From NCBI GenBank assembly GCA_016617855.1, contig JAECUM010093736.1, positions 1 through 64,000 on the forward strand: 64,000 bases of DNA. Direction: 5' to 3'. Positions 48,801-60,335 of this stretch are shown in pieces. Each line of letters starts with the position of its first letter. Position 1 is the first letter of the stretch. Position numbers and translations under genes: made by a program. The notes under the pieces are model-generated. The model was given only the letters and a program-made list of their open reading frames with translations. It was not told the origin of the DNA and made no database searches. Origin of the DNA: Megalonaias nervosa. Its lineage: Eukaryota; Mollusca; Bivalvia; Unionida; Unionidae.

Positions 48801-51800
48801 AACGACCCAATGAAAAATTTGCTACGTATGATGAAGAAGCCCAGCATCCCAGTTTTCTTTTTTACTGCATTTCATTCCTGAAGATCAACAAAACTACATG
48901 ATAAATCAACATCATTTCTGTAATCCGACTAAAAATATCGGCTTTTACACGTCTTCTTTTTAAAAAAAAGGATTATAAAGCGTCTTATCTATCTGGACGG
49001 TAATTCCCACTCTGCCTTAAATTAACCAAGTTGTGAGATCAGGATAGACAAAAGAGAAAAACATAATGTATTCAAACACTGTTATCACTGAAAATGAAAG
49101 AAAGAAGAACAAACGATTCTATAAATGAAAATTAGAAAAATTTAAATCCTTGTTAATCTAGCATTTCACCAATTTTCAGAAAAAACTACTGCAGCAATAT
49201 CACATTGATCGAATGAACTGGTACAAGTAAATAATCCTGAAATTGTTGAATTAAACCTGTCGAGTATTCTCAAAGCAATTGATAATTAATTGTTCCTATC
49301 TTCCACGCATTTTCATGCGAGTGTCGGTTATAAAATTGGCTTCACTGATCGGGTTTTAAGTAAAGTCTAGTGGTTGAAGTTGGTCAGTACCTGAGGCAGG
49401 CTGAAACAAAGGATTGATGCCGTTGTTTTTCAATTTAGTTAGCATCTATGCACTTTGATGGGCCCTGAACATCCCGAATGCTAACACTGCTTGCCAAGTG
49501 CATTGAAAAAGGGGCAACTGGTCAAGTGTCTGGTTTCCATATAGAATTGATGTAGTTATCCAAACCAATTTAAGTTCATTTTCACCACTCGTAAGCAACT
49601 GTGTTACCGCCGTGGTCATCAGAAAGTAACTGATGTTACAACTGTATCAAGTGTTTTTCAGAAGAGCTGCTTTGTGTTGTTCACTATGTCAGCTTCCTTT
49701 GATGTTAAGTGTGAGTTATGACATGTTTATTTGTGCTCATACAGGTGGCAGTATTATGCATATCATTTAAGCGACCACCGCTTGTTGTCCTTGTGATTGT
49801 GTTTTTTGTATTCTTTATCTGGGGTATAGGTTAATGTTAATCCATGAACTTAAACACCTATAAATATGCGAACTTTGTCTGTCAAACCCACGAATTCGAG
49901 TACCCATGAAAACAGACCTTGGGATGAATGTGTGTCACTTCACCATTTTGGAATACAATTCTTCAATGAAAGTTTCAATTTCTGTTTGAATTTCATCTCA
50001 GCTATTGATACTTTGATGCCTAAACAAATGATACATGGCGTTACATGCCTGGAAATGCATGCGTAAGAAAACTTAAGAGACTACAACTATTTTGTTTAAG
50101 TGGTAAAAAAATACAGGCGTGGAAGATAGCTCAATATGCTGCTTGAATTTCTTTCCTACATTTTCATAAAAACAGTTAAGCTTACTCTTAACTTCTCAAT
50201 CATGAACTATTCATGGAATATACAGGGTACATAATTATTGTCAGACATTTAAAATTTTTGTATGTATGTGAGCAGAAGAAAGTGGGGAAAATGGATAATC
50301 CAAGCAGGTGACCTGTGAAATCGGAAGAGATTGCTTCATGGAATTTGTTCATTTTCAACATACAAAAATATAAACCAACAATCACTGAGCAATTTAGACA
50401 TTTTATGATCAGCTGCTGCACTGTTGTATCAGATTAAATGTAAAGAAAATGTTCCATGTTCATTATTTTGGCACCTTTGGTGCATTAAATCTTTATTATT
50501 ATTTTGCATGTGCAATTTGGTATCTTTTGTGCAAATTCACAAGGGCACAGCCTGGCTAAACCACTGAACTTATTGCTGAAGAGCACTGCTGAATACACCC
50601 ACCCACCCCAATTAAACTGCATACTGAAAACCACATTTTTAATGTATACTAAATCAAAAAGTTTCTGGTCTCAAATAGTACATGTGCAATTAATGGGTTT
50701 ACATTTCTAACTTTCTCTTAAAATATTATACTGCATTTTAACTTCTTACTTTTCCACAGAAGGGGCATGTGTACTTTGAGTGCTGTGACACTTCCATTCT
50801 CTTCACCGTTTTCCTGAGGGAGGCACCATATCTAGTACCATACTTTCCACAAATTCCAACCTTCTTGGTGCGCTTGGCCTGGAAAAAAATAAAAAATGAG
50901 GATTAATTTTCTTTCAGTATTGTTCCTGTGTACAAGGCCAAATGACTGAAATCTCAAACAGTCAATATAACATGAAATGCACAGACCAGGCTAACCGTCA
51001 ATATAACATGAAATGTGCAGACAAGGCTAACCATCAATATAACATGAAATGTGCAGACTGGGCTAATGGTCAGTATAACATGACTGATTGATTGATTGTG
51101 GTCAATATAACATGAAATGTGCAGACCAGGCTAACATGAATGCAGCTATACATTATCAAACAAAGCTTCTAAAACATTAACTTTTGCAAGACATACCCAA
51201 GCAAAAAAGTCAGTAAAGTTACAGGCCAAAATCAACAAACAGTTACAGTACTATTTCACAACTTTTCAGTCGTCAAACGTTTTAAACAAAATAATTGCAT
51301 CTTCACATTCACAAACTTTGTGGCTGCTTCTTAGACTTTGAGAAAGAAAATAACTGCTCATCTGTAAGCTCTGAAACTGCACATTTCTGTATTCTGTGAG
51401 GCATTATTGTGGTGGGCCTAACTCTTGAATAGCATAGTCATCAAATACAGATTTTGTAATGTCTGGTCTGTGTATAACTGATGCTTAAGGACAGATTCAA
51501 CTTTCAAGTTTAAGTCTGATTCATGACTTAATCTTTACACATTACCATCATTGAAATCATTACAGTATTGGATCAGTAAGTTAATCTATATACCAGAATA
51601 CACCTGTACTTGCGCAAATTACTTGATACACTAAGTGGTCATTCTGTCAAAACTTGAGTAAATGCTTAACAGGTAAGTAGTATTGACAATTATTTGTGGA
51701 AAATACTTTTTTCATACTTAATTAAGAAGACTTTCCTTTTTCCATCAACATCATTAATAATAACAACTCATCTGACAGAAAGTAACAGTTCTGGCATGCA

Positions 51801-52789
51801 AGTAGATTTGTCATTTAAATCATTCTCTGTTTCAATGAAATCATTGTGTAAATGTTTATAATTTTTGGCAAACATGACAGCTTTAAGAACTATAAAATCG
51901 CTGATGCCCAAATTTTTGAAATGGTGAATCTGTGTAATGTGCTAGTCGGGCTTTTGAGGAAAAATATATATAAACATGCAATATTTAGGCTGCAACAAAT
52001 CCCAAAACGTACAGAGTACTCATGGAAAACAAATATTTTGAAATACCTTAACATAGCTACAGCTTGCCTTATCAAACAAACTAAGACATCAAACCTGTTA
52101 TGTATGATACAATGTTTGAAGTTTTCCATTGCAGGATTCTACACACCTGGTTGCTAACCTGCAGTTTAGGCTACACGTTAGCTGCTTCCAACACCATGAC
52201 CCTAAAATTGGGTCAAATTCCGAGTTACAATTTCACAAATGAGTGAATACTTACAAGGTATTTACAAGATACCCTATACCCAAACTTAAAGTTACAAATT
52301 CAGTTTATGATCCAGAACCGTCGTAACAGAATGTAATCACAACTGATGAGTTACTTGAACATAAAACATGCATTCTGAACAATACTGTCGAATTTCTTTT
52401 AGATCGATTGCTGAAGCTGTACAATGCGTTAAACGTTTACTGGCATTATGATGCCAATTTTTATTTTAAGCGGGTAACCTCTTAAACTTATTCACAGCTC
52501 GGAATAAAGTGTCCTTACTCTCTCACACTTTCTTATCTGCAAGTACTCAGTTGCTAAAAATTTCCACGCATGGGTACAAGTATATTTATTCAGAATACAC
52601 ATGATCTTCCGCAGGTCTGAACTATCGTATATATTAAAGCAATAATCATCCATTAAAACTACGTAAAATGTGCATTTTTATATAGAAACGGCTTTTATTT
52701 TTAATTAACTATTTCTATCTATGTAGAAGTCTGTGTTATTTCGCTGATGTTCACTGATTATGGAAACGAAATATTCTATTGCATACCAT
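45776..52789 (-). CDS. RPL37A: 60S ribosomal protein L37a (eL43), four exons
   Basis: Coding exons in reading order: 52787-52789 (ATG only), 50750-50878, 47322-47404 and 45776-45839 (ends in TAA). Joined, they give 92 residues, the same length as the human protein. eL43 is a small zinc-ribbon protein of the large ribosomal subunit. The ribbon cysteines are visible as 'CPFC' at the end of exon 2 and 'WACGRC' in exon 3, that is, two CxxC pairs. The N-terminus 'AKRTKKVGI', the core '[16 protein letters not shown]' and 'VAGGAWVYS' are unmistakable. The intron after the initiator codon is common in metazoan ribosomal protein genes. The intron before the last exon is phase 2 and the others are phase 0. 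It is the only complete gene in the window and it faces away from ZNF622. Confidence 0.93.
46640..47010. repeat. Pair of about 105-bp repeats in the last RPL37A intron
   Basis: 46648-46750 and 46915-47015 share 'gtaaaggaatcaa' and 'cttaattttatgtttcagaa' with about 85% similarity by eye. I looked for C/D snoRNA boxes and found none. Confidence 0.6.
47322..47404 (-). CDS. RPL37A: RPL37A exon 3
   Basis: 83 nt, with acceptor 'catttcag' and donor 'TACAG|GTAAAG'. It encodes residues 45-71, '[16 protein letters not shown]' onward to 'GGAWVY', and the first two bases of the next Ser codon. It holds the second CxxC pair of the zinc ribbon and is the most conserved part of the gene. Confidence 0.95.
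47405..50749 (-). other. RPL37A intron 2
   Basis: About 3.3 kb without a recognisable gene, SINE or minisatellite. It is unusually free of tandem repeats for this window. Confidence 0.65.
50750..50878 (-). CDS. RPL37A: RPL37A exon 2
   Basis: 129 nt, 43 codons, phase 0 at both ends. The acceptor is a run of T followed by 'CCAG' and the donor is 'GGAAAA|GTAAGA'. It encodes residues 2-44, from '[14 protein letters not shown]' to 'CPFCGK', including the first CxxC pair of the zinc ribbon. Basic residues dominate, as expected for an rRNA-binding tail. Confidence 0.95.
50960..51135. repeat. About 36-bp minisatellite in RPL37A intron 1
   Basis: Four to five units of 'caatataacatgaaatgtgc'. The rest of intron 1 (51140-52784) shows no gene. 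Confidence 0.85.
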
Positions 52790-52825
52790 TTCTGTTCTAT
52801 ATTTTTCGAGAGAAAACCGGAAAGG
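52787..52825 (-). CDS. RPL37A: RPL37A exon 1: TOP-type 5' UTR plus start codon
   Basis: Exon 2 begins exactly at codon 2, so an upstream exon must end in ATG. The best candidate reads, on the minus strand, 'CCTTTCCGG', a 36-nt leader, ATG, then a GTATGC donor. A C followed by pyrimidines at the cap site is the TOP element by which ribosomal protein mRNAs are translated under mTOR control (established for the class, inferred here). Other ATG|GT pairs exist in the intron (for example near 51546 and 54076) but lack a TOP tract. Only the ATG is coding; 52790-52825 is leader. Confidence 0.5.
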
Positions 52826-52860
52826 CAGCAGGATATTACTTCCTGTTCTATGTAGTTAAG
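52826..52860 (-). promoter_or_regulatory. RPL37A: Proximal promoter of RPL37A with ETS-like site
   Basis: Just upstream of the proposed cap site the minus strand reads 'CAGGAAGT' (52838-52845), a canonical ETS/GABP core of the kind often found in ribosomal protein promoters. No clear TATA box is seen. The assignment depends on the exon 1 call. Confidence 0.35.
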
Positions 52861-54540
52861 ATGCTTAAAATTATGCAAATGTATTATAAGCGGCTTGATG
52901 ATAATGCAAAAACACCAGTGGGAAGATTACACAACGTGATTGTCAGTATTTTAGAAATTACTCTATCGAGTTCTTAAACTTTCTTGCAGATCTAGGATAT
53001 TTAGCAAGCTTTGACGTGGCATACTTGTATGCAGCTATGTAAAAATCTTATAGCGAACTTTTTTTTTCACCAGTCAACAGGGGTTTCAGTAAAAAAAAAA
53101 AATGAGAAAGAAGTTATAAAAGTGGGGAAGGGGAGAGGCGTGCAATACCCCTCCGGTGGGCCAGGGGACAACATCCCTGAAGAGGTTTTGTCCTCACAAT
53201 AGAAATGGTGTATCAACCTAAGTTTGACTGTCTTTCCTTGATGACATTTAATTTAAAGATGTATTCACAGGGGCTTGTATTTGTTGCTAACATTATACTA
53301 ACAATGTATGCATGTAATAGTCCTAGCCTGGACCTCTGTATTATCGCGGCACTTAATGTTCTTATCGGTACATATTAAAACCTCTTTACTATTGCTGCTT
53401 ACCTATAATTTGTTAAGTATCTATGACTTTTCCTCTTTCGTTTCCTATAAAAAAAATCTTTGTCAATTGAAGCGCATAAATGTAAATAAAACAACATAAG
53501 GTGGCTGACCTTGTCCTACAGTGTAAAACCACGACCCTGAAATCAATGTTTTGGGCATTGAGGTCTTACTTCCCAAATAATGGCACTGTGTCACCTGTTC
53601 CAATGTTAATTAACATCGGAATGATAAGTCAAATTTTCAGGAATATCTCGGACACTTGGCAGCCCATATTGGCACTTTTCTACAAATTAAAGTTATGATG
53701 TTTTAGTCAGACTTTACTTACTCTGATGTCTTTTTCCTAATAAATTCTAATTCCCACACAAGCAAATGAACATGTTTTCAAGTTTCGTTGGCCTACATTT
53801 CAGTTGACTGGAATGCGATGGAACCTGGGAATACTGAAATCATTTAAAAGAATGATAAGAATCTTGAACGAAACGAAGCTGTCTGAACACTTTCTTTAAT
53901 GTTAATATTTGTTTAAAATTTCATTAAAGAAGTATTCTTCAACTTGACCCGATTTTGGCAGTTAAAAGGCAGAAATGTTCCTATCTTCAATTCCTGGAGA
54001 GCTCTAGAGTACCAGTCCCTTGAAGGGACTGTTGTTTTCTTTTCAAATTCTAGGTAGTGAAAATTTTATACTGTACCATACTGGCTTATCTTCATATTGT
54101 GGTGTGGACAGGGCAGAAGCTCTGTAAAATAACTTACATTTCAGTTTTACCAGATAATGCACATGATTAAACTTTTATTGCAATAATGTAAGTGTTTAAG
54201 GAAAGTATGATTGTACACACAGACTGCAAAGTTAAGTTGGCAAAACTGTTGAAGCAACCAATTCTTATAGTGCATTATATACTATTATTTTGGAGGGAGG
54301 AGGATACAGTGTCCATAGGATCCTATGTGCAAAACTGGCTATCTTATTTTATCTCATTACTGTGTAATTTGTTAGGGCTCTGATATTCAGCTAAACAAGA
54401 ACTCACTTCATGAGAGGCCTTTGGTGCCACTTGAGCAATGCTTACTTTCAGTAATTTACAGGCTGATTTTGCCTCATCTTGTCCACCGTGCAGGTAGACT
54501 AGTGACCTTACTAGGAAGGGTCTTGCCCATTTATCCACTA
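52861..54540. other. Region between RPL37A and ZNF622, no gene seen
   Basis: It probably holds regulatory sequence for both genes and perhaps an untranslated first exon of ZNF622, which I could not place. No repeat array. Confidence 0.5.
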
Positions 54541-54915
54541 TTATGACTCGATGGTCTTAAACTAAGTAATGGAAAAGAACAAAAACCAACAAGTTTTGTA
54601 AAATTCAACAGATAATTTATTTCCCTAGAATACAAAGTTAAAATTTAAAAAGAACTTACAGCATAGTGAATCAGTCATTATGAATAAAGTTCTAATTAAA
54701 TTCCATTGGTTTCGAATTAAGATCCAGCGCTGAAAGCATTGATGTGCCCGTAGTCTTGAATGTACTGATGTACCAGTGCACTGAAGTGTGATGATGAACT
54801 GTCTTCCAATTAATCACAATAATATAATCCAAGATGTCCTTGTCTGAATTCACTGTAATTCCAAATTAAAGTTTAAGTCCAAAAATATCATTGAGCACTT
54901 TGAAATTCCAGTGAA
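54541..54915 (+). repeat. Dispersed element, possible solo LTR, copy 2
   Basis: Homologous along most of its length to 29394-29815. It lies between RPL37A and ZNF622. Confidence 0.5.
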
Positions 54916-55529
54916 TAAATAATTTGAATAAATAAATTCACCCATATCAAATTCTGAACAAAACAATAAGATTGATTCAGCTACTAGATGTTTAAGAAAG
55001 AATGAGTAACTATTTCTAGATAAACAAAATTATAAAGCTTTCTGTTTAACCTACGAAATGCTATGAATCTGGGTTGTTTACAAGATAAAATCTGTTACCA
55101 GAATTATAATAAGGATGTGGTATACATCCGGTAGGCTGGATATTTTTATGGAGAATACCAGTATCCTAGATCCAGACCCAGATAAATATGTTTACTTGTA
55201 TTGATAATGATCCTAATATTTAACCTGTAATTCGATAAAAATATTACCTATGTATTGTTTGTTTACCAAACTAAAATTAACATCAGTGTCTCTAGTCAGG
55301 AACAACATGAACTTGATTTTGGACAAGGTCAAGTCCAAAATACAATTATCCATTGCATATAATGAATTAAACAAACAATGCAAATTAAATATACATAACA
55401 CCACTGCATTGAAGTTGTGACCAGATTTGGTCACCAGAAAGCTTGAAAACTCCTATAAATGTATTAAAAGCACATATTGATTTAGTTTTGCACTTTTATG
55501 CTGCAGGTTTGATTTGATTTCCCATTGGA

Positions 55530-55703
55530 ATGTCAGTCTTCACCTGCATCTCATGCCGTGTGGCATTTTTGGATGCAGAGACTCAGAGAAATCACTACAA
55601 GACAGACTGGCACAGATACAACTTGAAGCGTAAAGTTGCTGAGCTTCCTCCTGTGACAGCAGAGACATTTAAGGAGAGAGTTCTTACAGCACAGAGAGAG
55701 CAG
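55530..55703 (+). CDS. ZNF622: ZNF622 first coding exon
   Basis: 58 codons ending at 'QREQ', donor 'CAG|GTATTA', phase 0. It begins with 'MSVFTCISCRVAF', a C2H2 finger of U1-C type with ligands Cys6, Cys9, His22 and His28. An acceptor-like 'ttatgctgcag' ends at 55506, so the 23 nt before ATG may be the end of a 5' UTR whose earlier exon is not identified. The ATG choice follows the human start. Confidence 0.93.
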
Positions 55704-57341
55704 GTATTACCAAATAAAAATTTTCATCACATCCTCATTCTTTCAATTCTTTTTTTTTTTGCTTATGTGTTTGTTCATGCATCCATTTGTGAGGTAAGTT
55801 TGGATATAGCCTCCTTCAGAAATAGATATTAACATGTAGAAATGATTTGAATAAGATTCCTAGACAATAACATGTAGAAATGATTTGAATATGTTTCCAA
55901 GACAGTAACATGTGGAAATGATTTGAACAAGCTTTTAGAGCACAACATTTTGATGTTTACCTCCTTGCTTTTGAGTTGAAGAGATATTGGTTTTTGGAGC
56001 TAGGAGAGGGGGTTTGGTTTAAAAAAAACAAAAACAAAATGCATGGACTACTGCAAAATAATCCTGAAAGTATATAGCTCTTCCAGCACTTGGCATTTCT
56101 TCTAATGATGATGAAGATAACTGTGATAATGATGATGATCATCATTGTTTTTATTATTTAAGGGACTATCCATCTTTTCCAAGCTTGGCCCTAACCATTT
56201 GTAAACATTTGTCACATTTTCTTGTCATTTTGTATATAAACTGTTAAGGGATCTCAAGTGTTCAAATGTTTCACATCATAAAATATTGAGTTTCAAAAGA
56301 TGCAAAATTCTTCATATCTTTACGCCCCCATTATGCACCCCATTTGATCTTTTGCAAGTTAAATTTAATGCTAGATCAGCATAAACAAATATATGAGTGC
56401 AACTCGGTTCATACCTAAATGAAGCAGCATACTTCATGCCTAATTGATCACTTGATTCTTCTAGCTCCTACAAAGGGCAGTGTGGTGGAAGCTTTATGAA
56501 AGAGCATGTAATGTGGGGTACTGAGTACACACATTAACAGAATCTGACTTCATGATATCATTTTACTTTAATTACATCAGTTTATTTGTAAATGCTATTT
56601 CACATTTAATGTGTTTTGTGGTGGTTTTTTTTTTCCTAATGTAATAAAGCGATTGGTGTGAATGGAAGATGCACAACATTTCAGATTTGGTTGGGCTGAG
56701 TCTGCTTTGAGGTTTTTCTGATTAGTGGTCTATGATAGCTTTTGTTGAGCAATAATACTAAAGTGTCTTAGCCGTCTGACCCAGCCAGATATGGGAATCA
56801 AATCCAGTACTCTCAGATAGAAGTTCAGCATGCTGAACACTGAGCTATTGTACCTCTCATCCCAAAAATTTATTTCCTAATGTAATTTGTTTTCAGAGGC
56901 ACTTCTGAACTCTAGCAAAATCTCTATTTGTACGCAGTTTTAATTAAAATCTTTAATGTATTTGTGTATAGTTTTAATTATAATATTTAATGGATTTAGT
57001 TTTAATTAAAATATTTAACTTTACCATATTATAATGCAAATTCTGAATGTATATTACCTCAAATTTTAGTGTTATTATGTTAATTTATAAGGAAATACTT
57101 TTAAAAAATGTGCATATATTATAATGTTCTTTATGGAGTATTGATGATCAATAAATCCGTCTTTGAGATTTGTGATTTGTCAAAGTTGTACTTTATGCCT
57201 AGCCTAGTAAGAAAACATTGTTTTACATAAAGTTCTTGTTATGAAAAGGAAAATAATTTGAATTAATAACTGAAAGAATTCAATTCAGAAATGATGATTA
57301 TTAAATTTGCTATATAAATTGGTCGTTTTTATGTGTGTAAT

Positions 57342-57394
<53 letters not shown>

Positions 57395-60232
57395 TTCACC
57401 TGTCTACAACACCTATTGCTCTTCCTGCCCATCTATCGCTATCAATCAAAACATAAATTTATAAAATGTTAACAAAATGGCAGTAGCAAAATTGGAACTC
57501 GAGATTAATTTGTGACATTTATTAAATGGTAGAAAACTATCGAGTTATTGGAGAGTCAAGAGTTCTGGACACATAATTTTTATGGGATTCCAGCTGTTAC
57601 TGCAAAGTACATTTACCTTTAAAATTTTACTGCATTTTTGACAAACTTGAATCATTGTACAACTGTACTGCATTTTTGACAAACTTGAATCATTGTACAA
57701 CTGTACTGCATTTTTGACAAACTTGAATCCTTGTACAACTGTATGGTATTTTTGACAAACTTGAATCATTGTAGAACTGTACTGCATTTTTTACAAGCTT
57801 AAATCATTGTACAACTGTACTGCATTTTGACAAACTTTGACAAACTTAAATCATTGTACATCTGTACTGCATTATTGACAAACTTGAATCACTGCATCTG
57901 TACTGCATTTTTGACAGACTTAAATCATTGTACATCTCTGCAATATGTATTACATGACCAGATAGCATAATTTATACTATATCAATCAAATTACTTCTAA
58001 TATGGCAGGAACACAATGCTACCTGATTTGCACTAAATGTTTTGTGTAATTTCAATGCGTTACAGAATTTATGTGTGTTTAGTCAATTCACTGCTTGTCT
58101 AGAGCGTGGCTTGCTATAAAGGTAAATGCAATAATCACTTTCATAAATTCATGTGCAGTTGTTCCTTTTGGAAAACAATCATAACAACCAAGTTCTGCTG
58201 ACACTGCACATATTTTGATCTTGATATTTACACTGTGTTTAATATTTACGGGTATTTTGGTAGGATTGTTACGTATATGTAATTAAATTGCTTGTGTGTT
58301 AGTTTTAAATTCCTTTTTTTTATAATTTTGTTACATTACATTTCATTGTAAGGATAATATTTTTACTGGATTTGATATTTTTCCCAGTAAATTTAGTTCA
58401 ATTCTTTTAGCCTGTTTAGAACGCAAATGTTTGCTTCATTTTTATTTTTAGCTAACCTAGTTCTTGACCTTAGTTCCGATTTTGTAAACATTGAATGAAA
58501 ATGGTTGGTCATTACTGAGGTCATGTTCGGCCCACGTGTTAGCTAAGTTGTAAACAGCCTTTTTTTTATTTATTTCCAGCGTGAGAATCTGATTCTTAGA
58601 TAGGGCTATTCTAGGCTATGTGCCCATTGGCATTTTTTTTTACTGCGCTGTTCAAATTAGTGATCATGTAGCCCTGTCACTTGAGCCATCATGTGATCTA
58701 AAATCATGGGTTAAAACAGATGTTTTCTAGTAGATTAGTCAGTTGTATTTTACACCTTTAGAGCTCAAGGTGCTTTTTTTTATGTTGATGCCAGTTGATT
58801 TAGACTTCTTCTATTTTGTGGATTTAATAATTTATATTCTCTGGAAAACACTCAAGTGCTCTTCTTTATAAAAATTCTGGAACATTATAAATTGTGATTC
58901 AACGAGGGATTGTTGCCATCAGTACAACGACCTCATCTGATGTCATCGCCTTCCATATGGGAACTTCATCGAGATTCGAACCTGGATTCAGTTAGAACTG
59001 TTTAGTGATAGGACTTATAATTTTGAATTCTAGGATTAATTTTTGGATTATATTCACAAACCTTAAGTCCTATTTCATATTTTTTACCTTGTTTTCAAGG
59101 GAAATAAATTATTTTGTTAAAACTTACAAAGCTTGTTGGCTTCACTCTTTTCTTTTGTTACTTTTGTATGAGCCTACACATAACAGGATATGTGTGGTTG
59201 CCTCCAGTTCTAAAGGAGTTTTGTTCCTTGATTGAAACATTTTTAATATGCGATATATGAGCTCTTGTAACTACAGTAGCTCTGCAGCCATTTGATATGT
59301 TTAGACTCCCTGGTTTGCTGATACTAGGCTATATTTAGGCATGACACTAGACTACATATAGACATGACCCCAGAATACATATATACATGACACTAGACAA
59401 CACCTAGACATGACACTAGACTACATATAGACATGACACAGACTACATATAGACATGATACTAGGCTGCATATATACACTACACTATACAATATATATAC
59501 ATTACACTAGACTACATATAGACATGACACTACATATAGCCATGACACTAGGATACATATATATGCATGACACTATACTACATATAGACATGATACTAGG
59601 CTGCATATATTCACGACACTATACAATATATAGACATGACACTAGACAACTTACAGACATGACACTAGAATAAATCTAGACATGACAGCAGACTACATAT
59701 AGACATGACAGACTACATATAAACATGACAGTAGGATACATATATATATGACACTATACAACATATAAACATGACACTAGACAACATATAGACATGACAC
59801 AAGACTACATCTAGACATGACACTAGACTGCATATAGACATGACATTAGGCTAGAAATACATGACACTATACAACATATTGTCATAATACTAGACTACAT
59901 ATAGACATGATGTCTGAATGTTGAAGAGATGTTGTTCCTTGATCACATAAATTTTCTGTTTTGTGTTTGTTGATTCTCTCAGTGGTATAGATCAGCAATC
60001 TCTACATTTATTAACTATTTTATATAGATATACATAGGTTTTTTTAAATCTTTGATCTTGTTTGTCTCTCATCCATAACTTTTTGAACCCATTTTTTGCT
60101 CTGGTTTTTCTATTTACTGGAATTAATGCAAATCCTTTTAAATTGTATCACACTTGTTTCTATTGTAGTTATTAAAGCTACTTCATTGTTATCCACGTAG
60201 TAGTTTTTATATTTGTAATGCTGATAATGATG

Positions 60233-60275
<43 letters not shown>

Positions 60276-60297
60276 AATCATTATGTTTTTATTTTTA

Positions 60298-60335
<38 letters not shown>

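Noticed and set aside
47405..52784. C/D box snoRNA in RPL37A introns
   Set aside because: An ATGATGA-like C box near 48455 on the minus strand has no CTGA box at a suitable distance; no other pair was found by eye.
52747..52977. Plus-strand 76-codon frame over the RPL37A promoter
   Set aside because: No homology; it overlaps the proposed RPL37A start on the opposite strand and looks like chance.
54344..54538. 64-codon minus-strand frame beginning 'MDKWARPFLVRSLVYL'
   Set aside because: No recognisable domain, not shared by the other copy of the neighbouring dispersed element; probably chance or an old relic.
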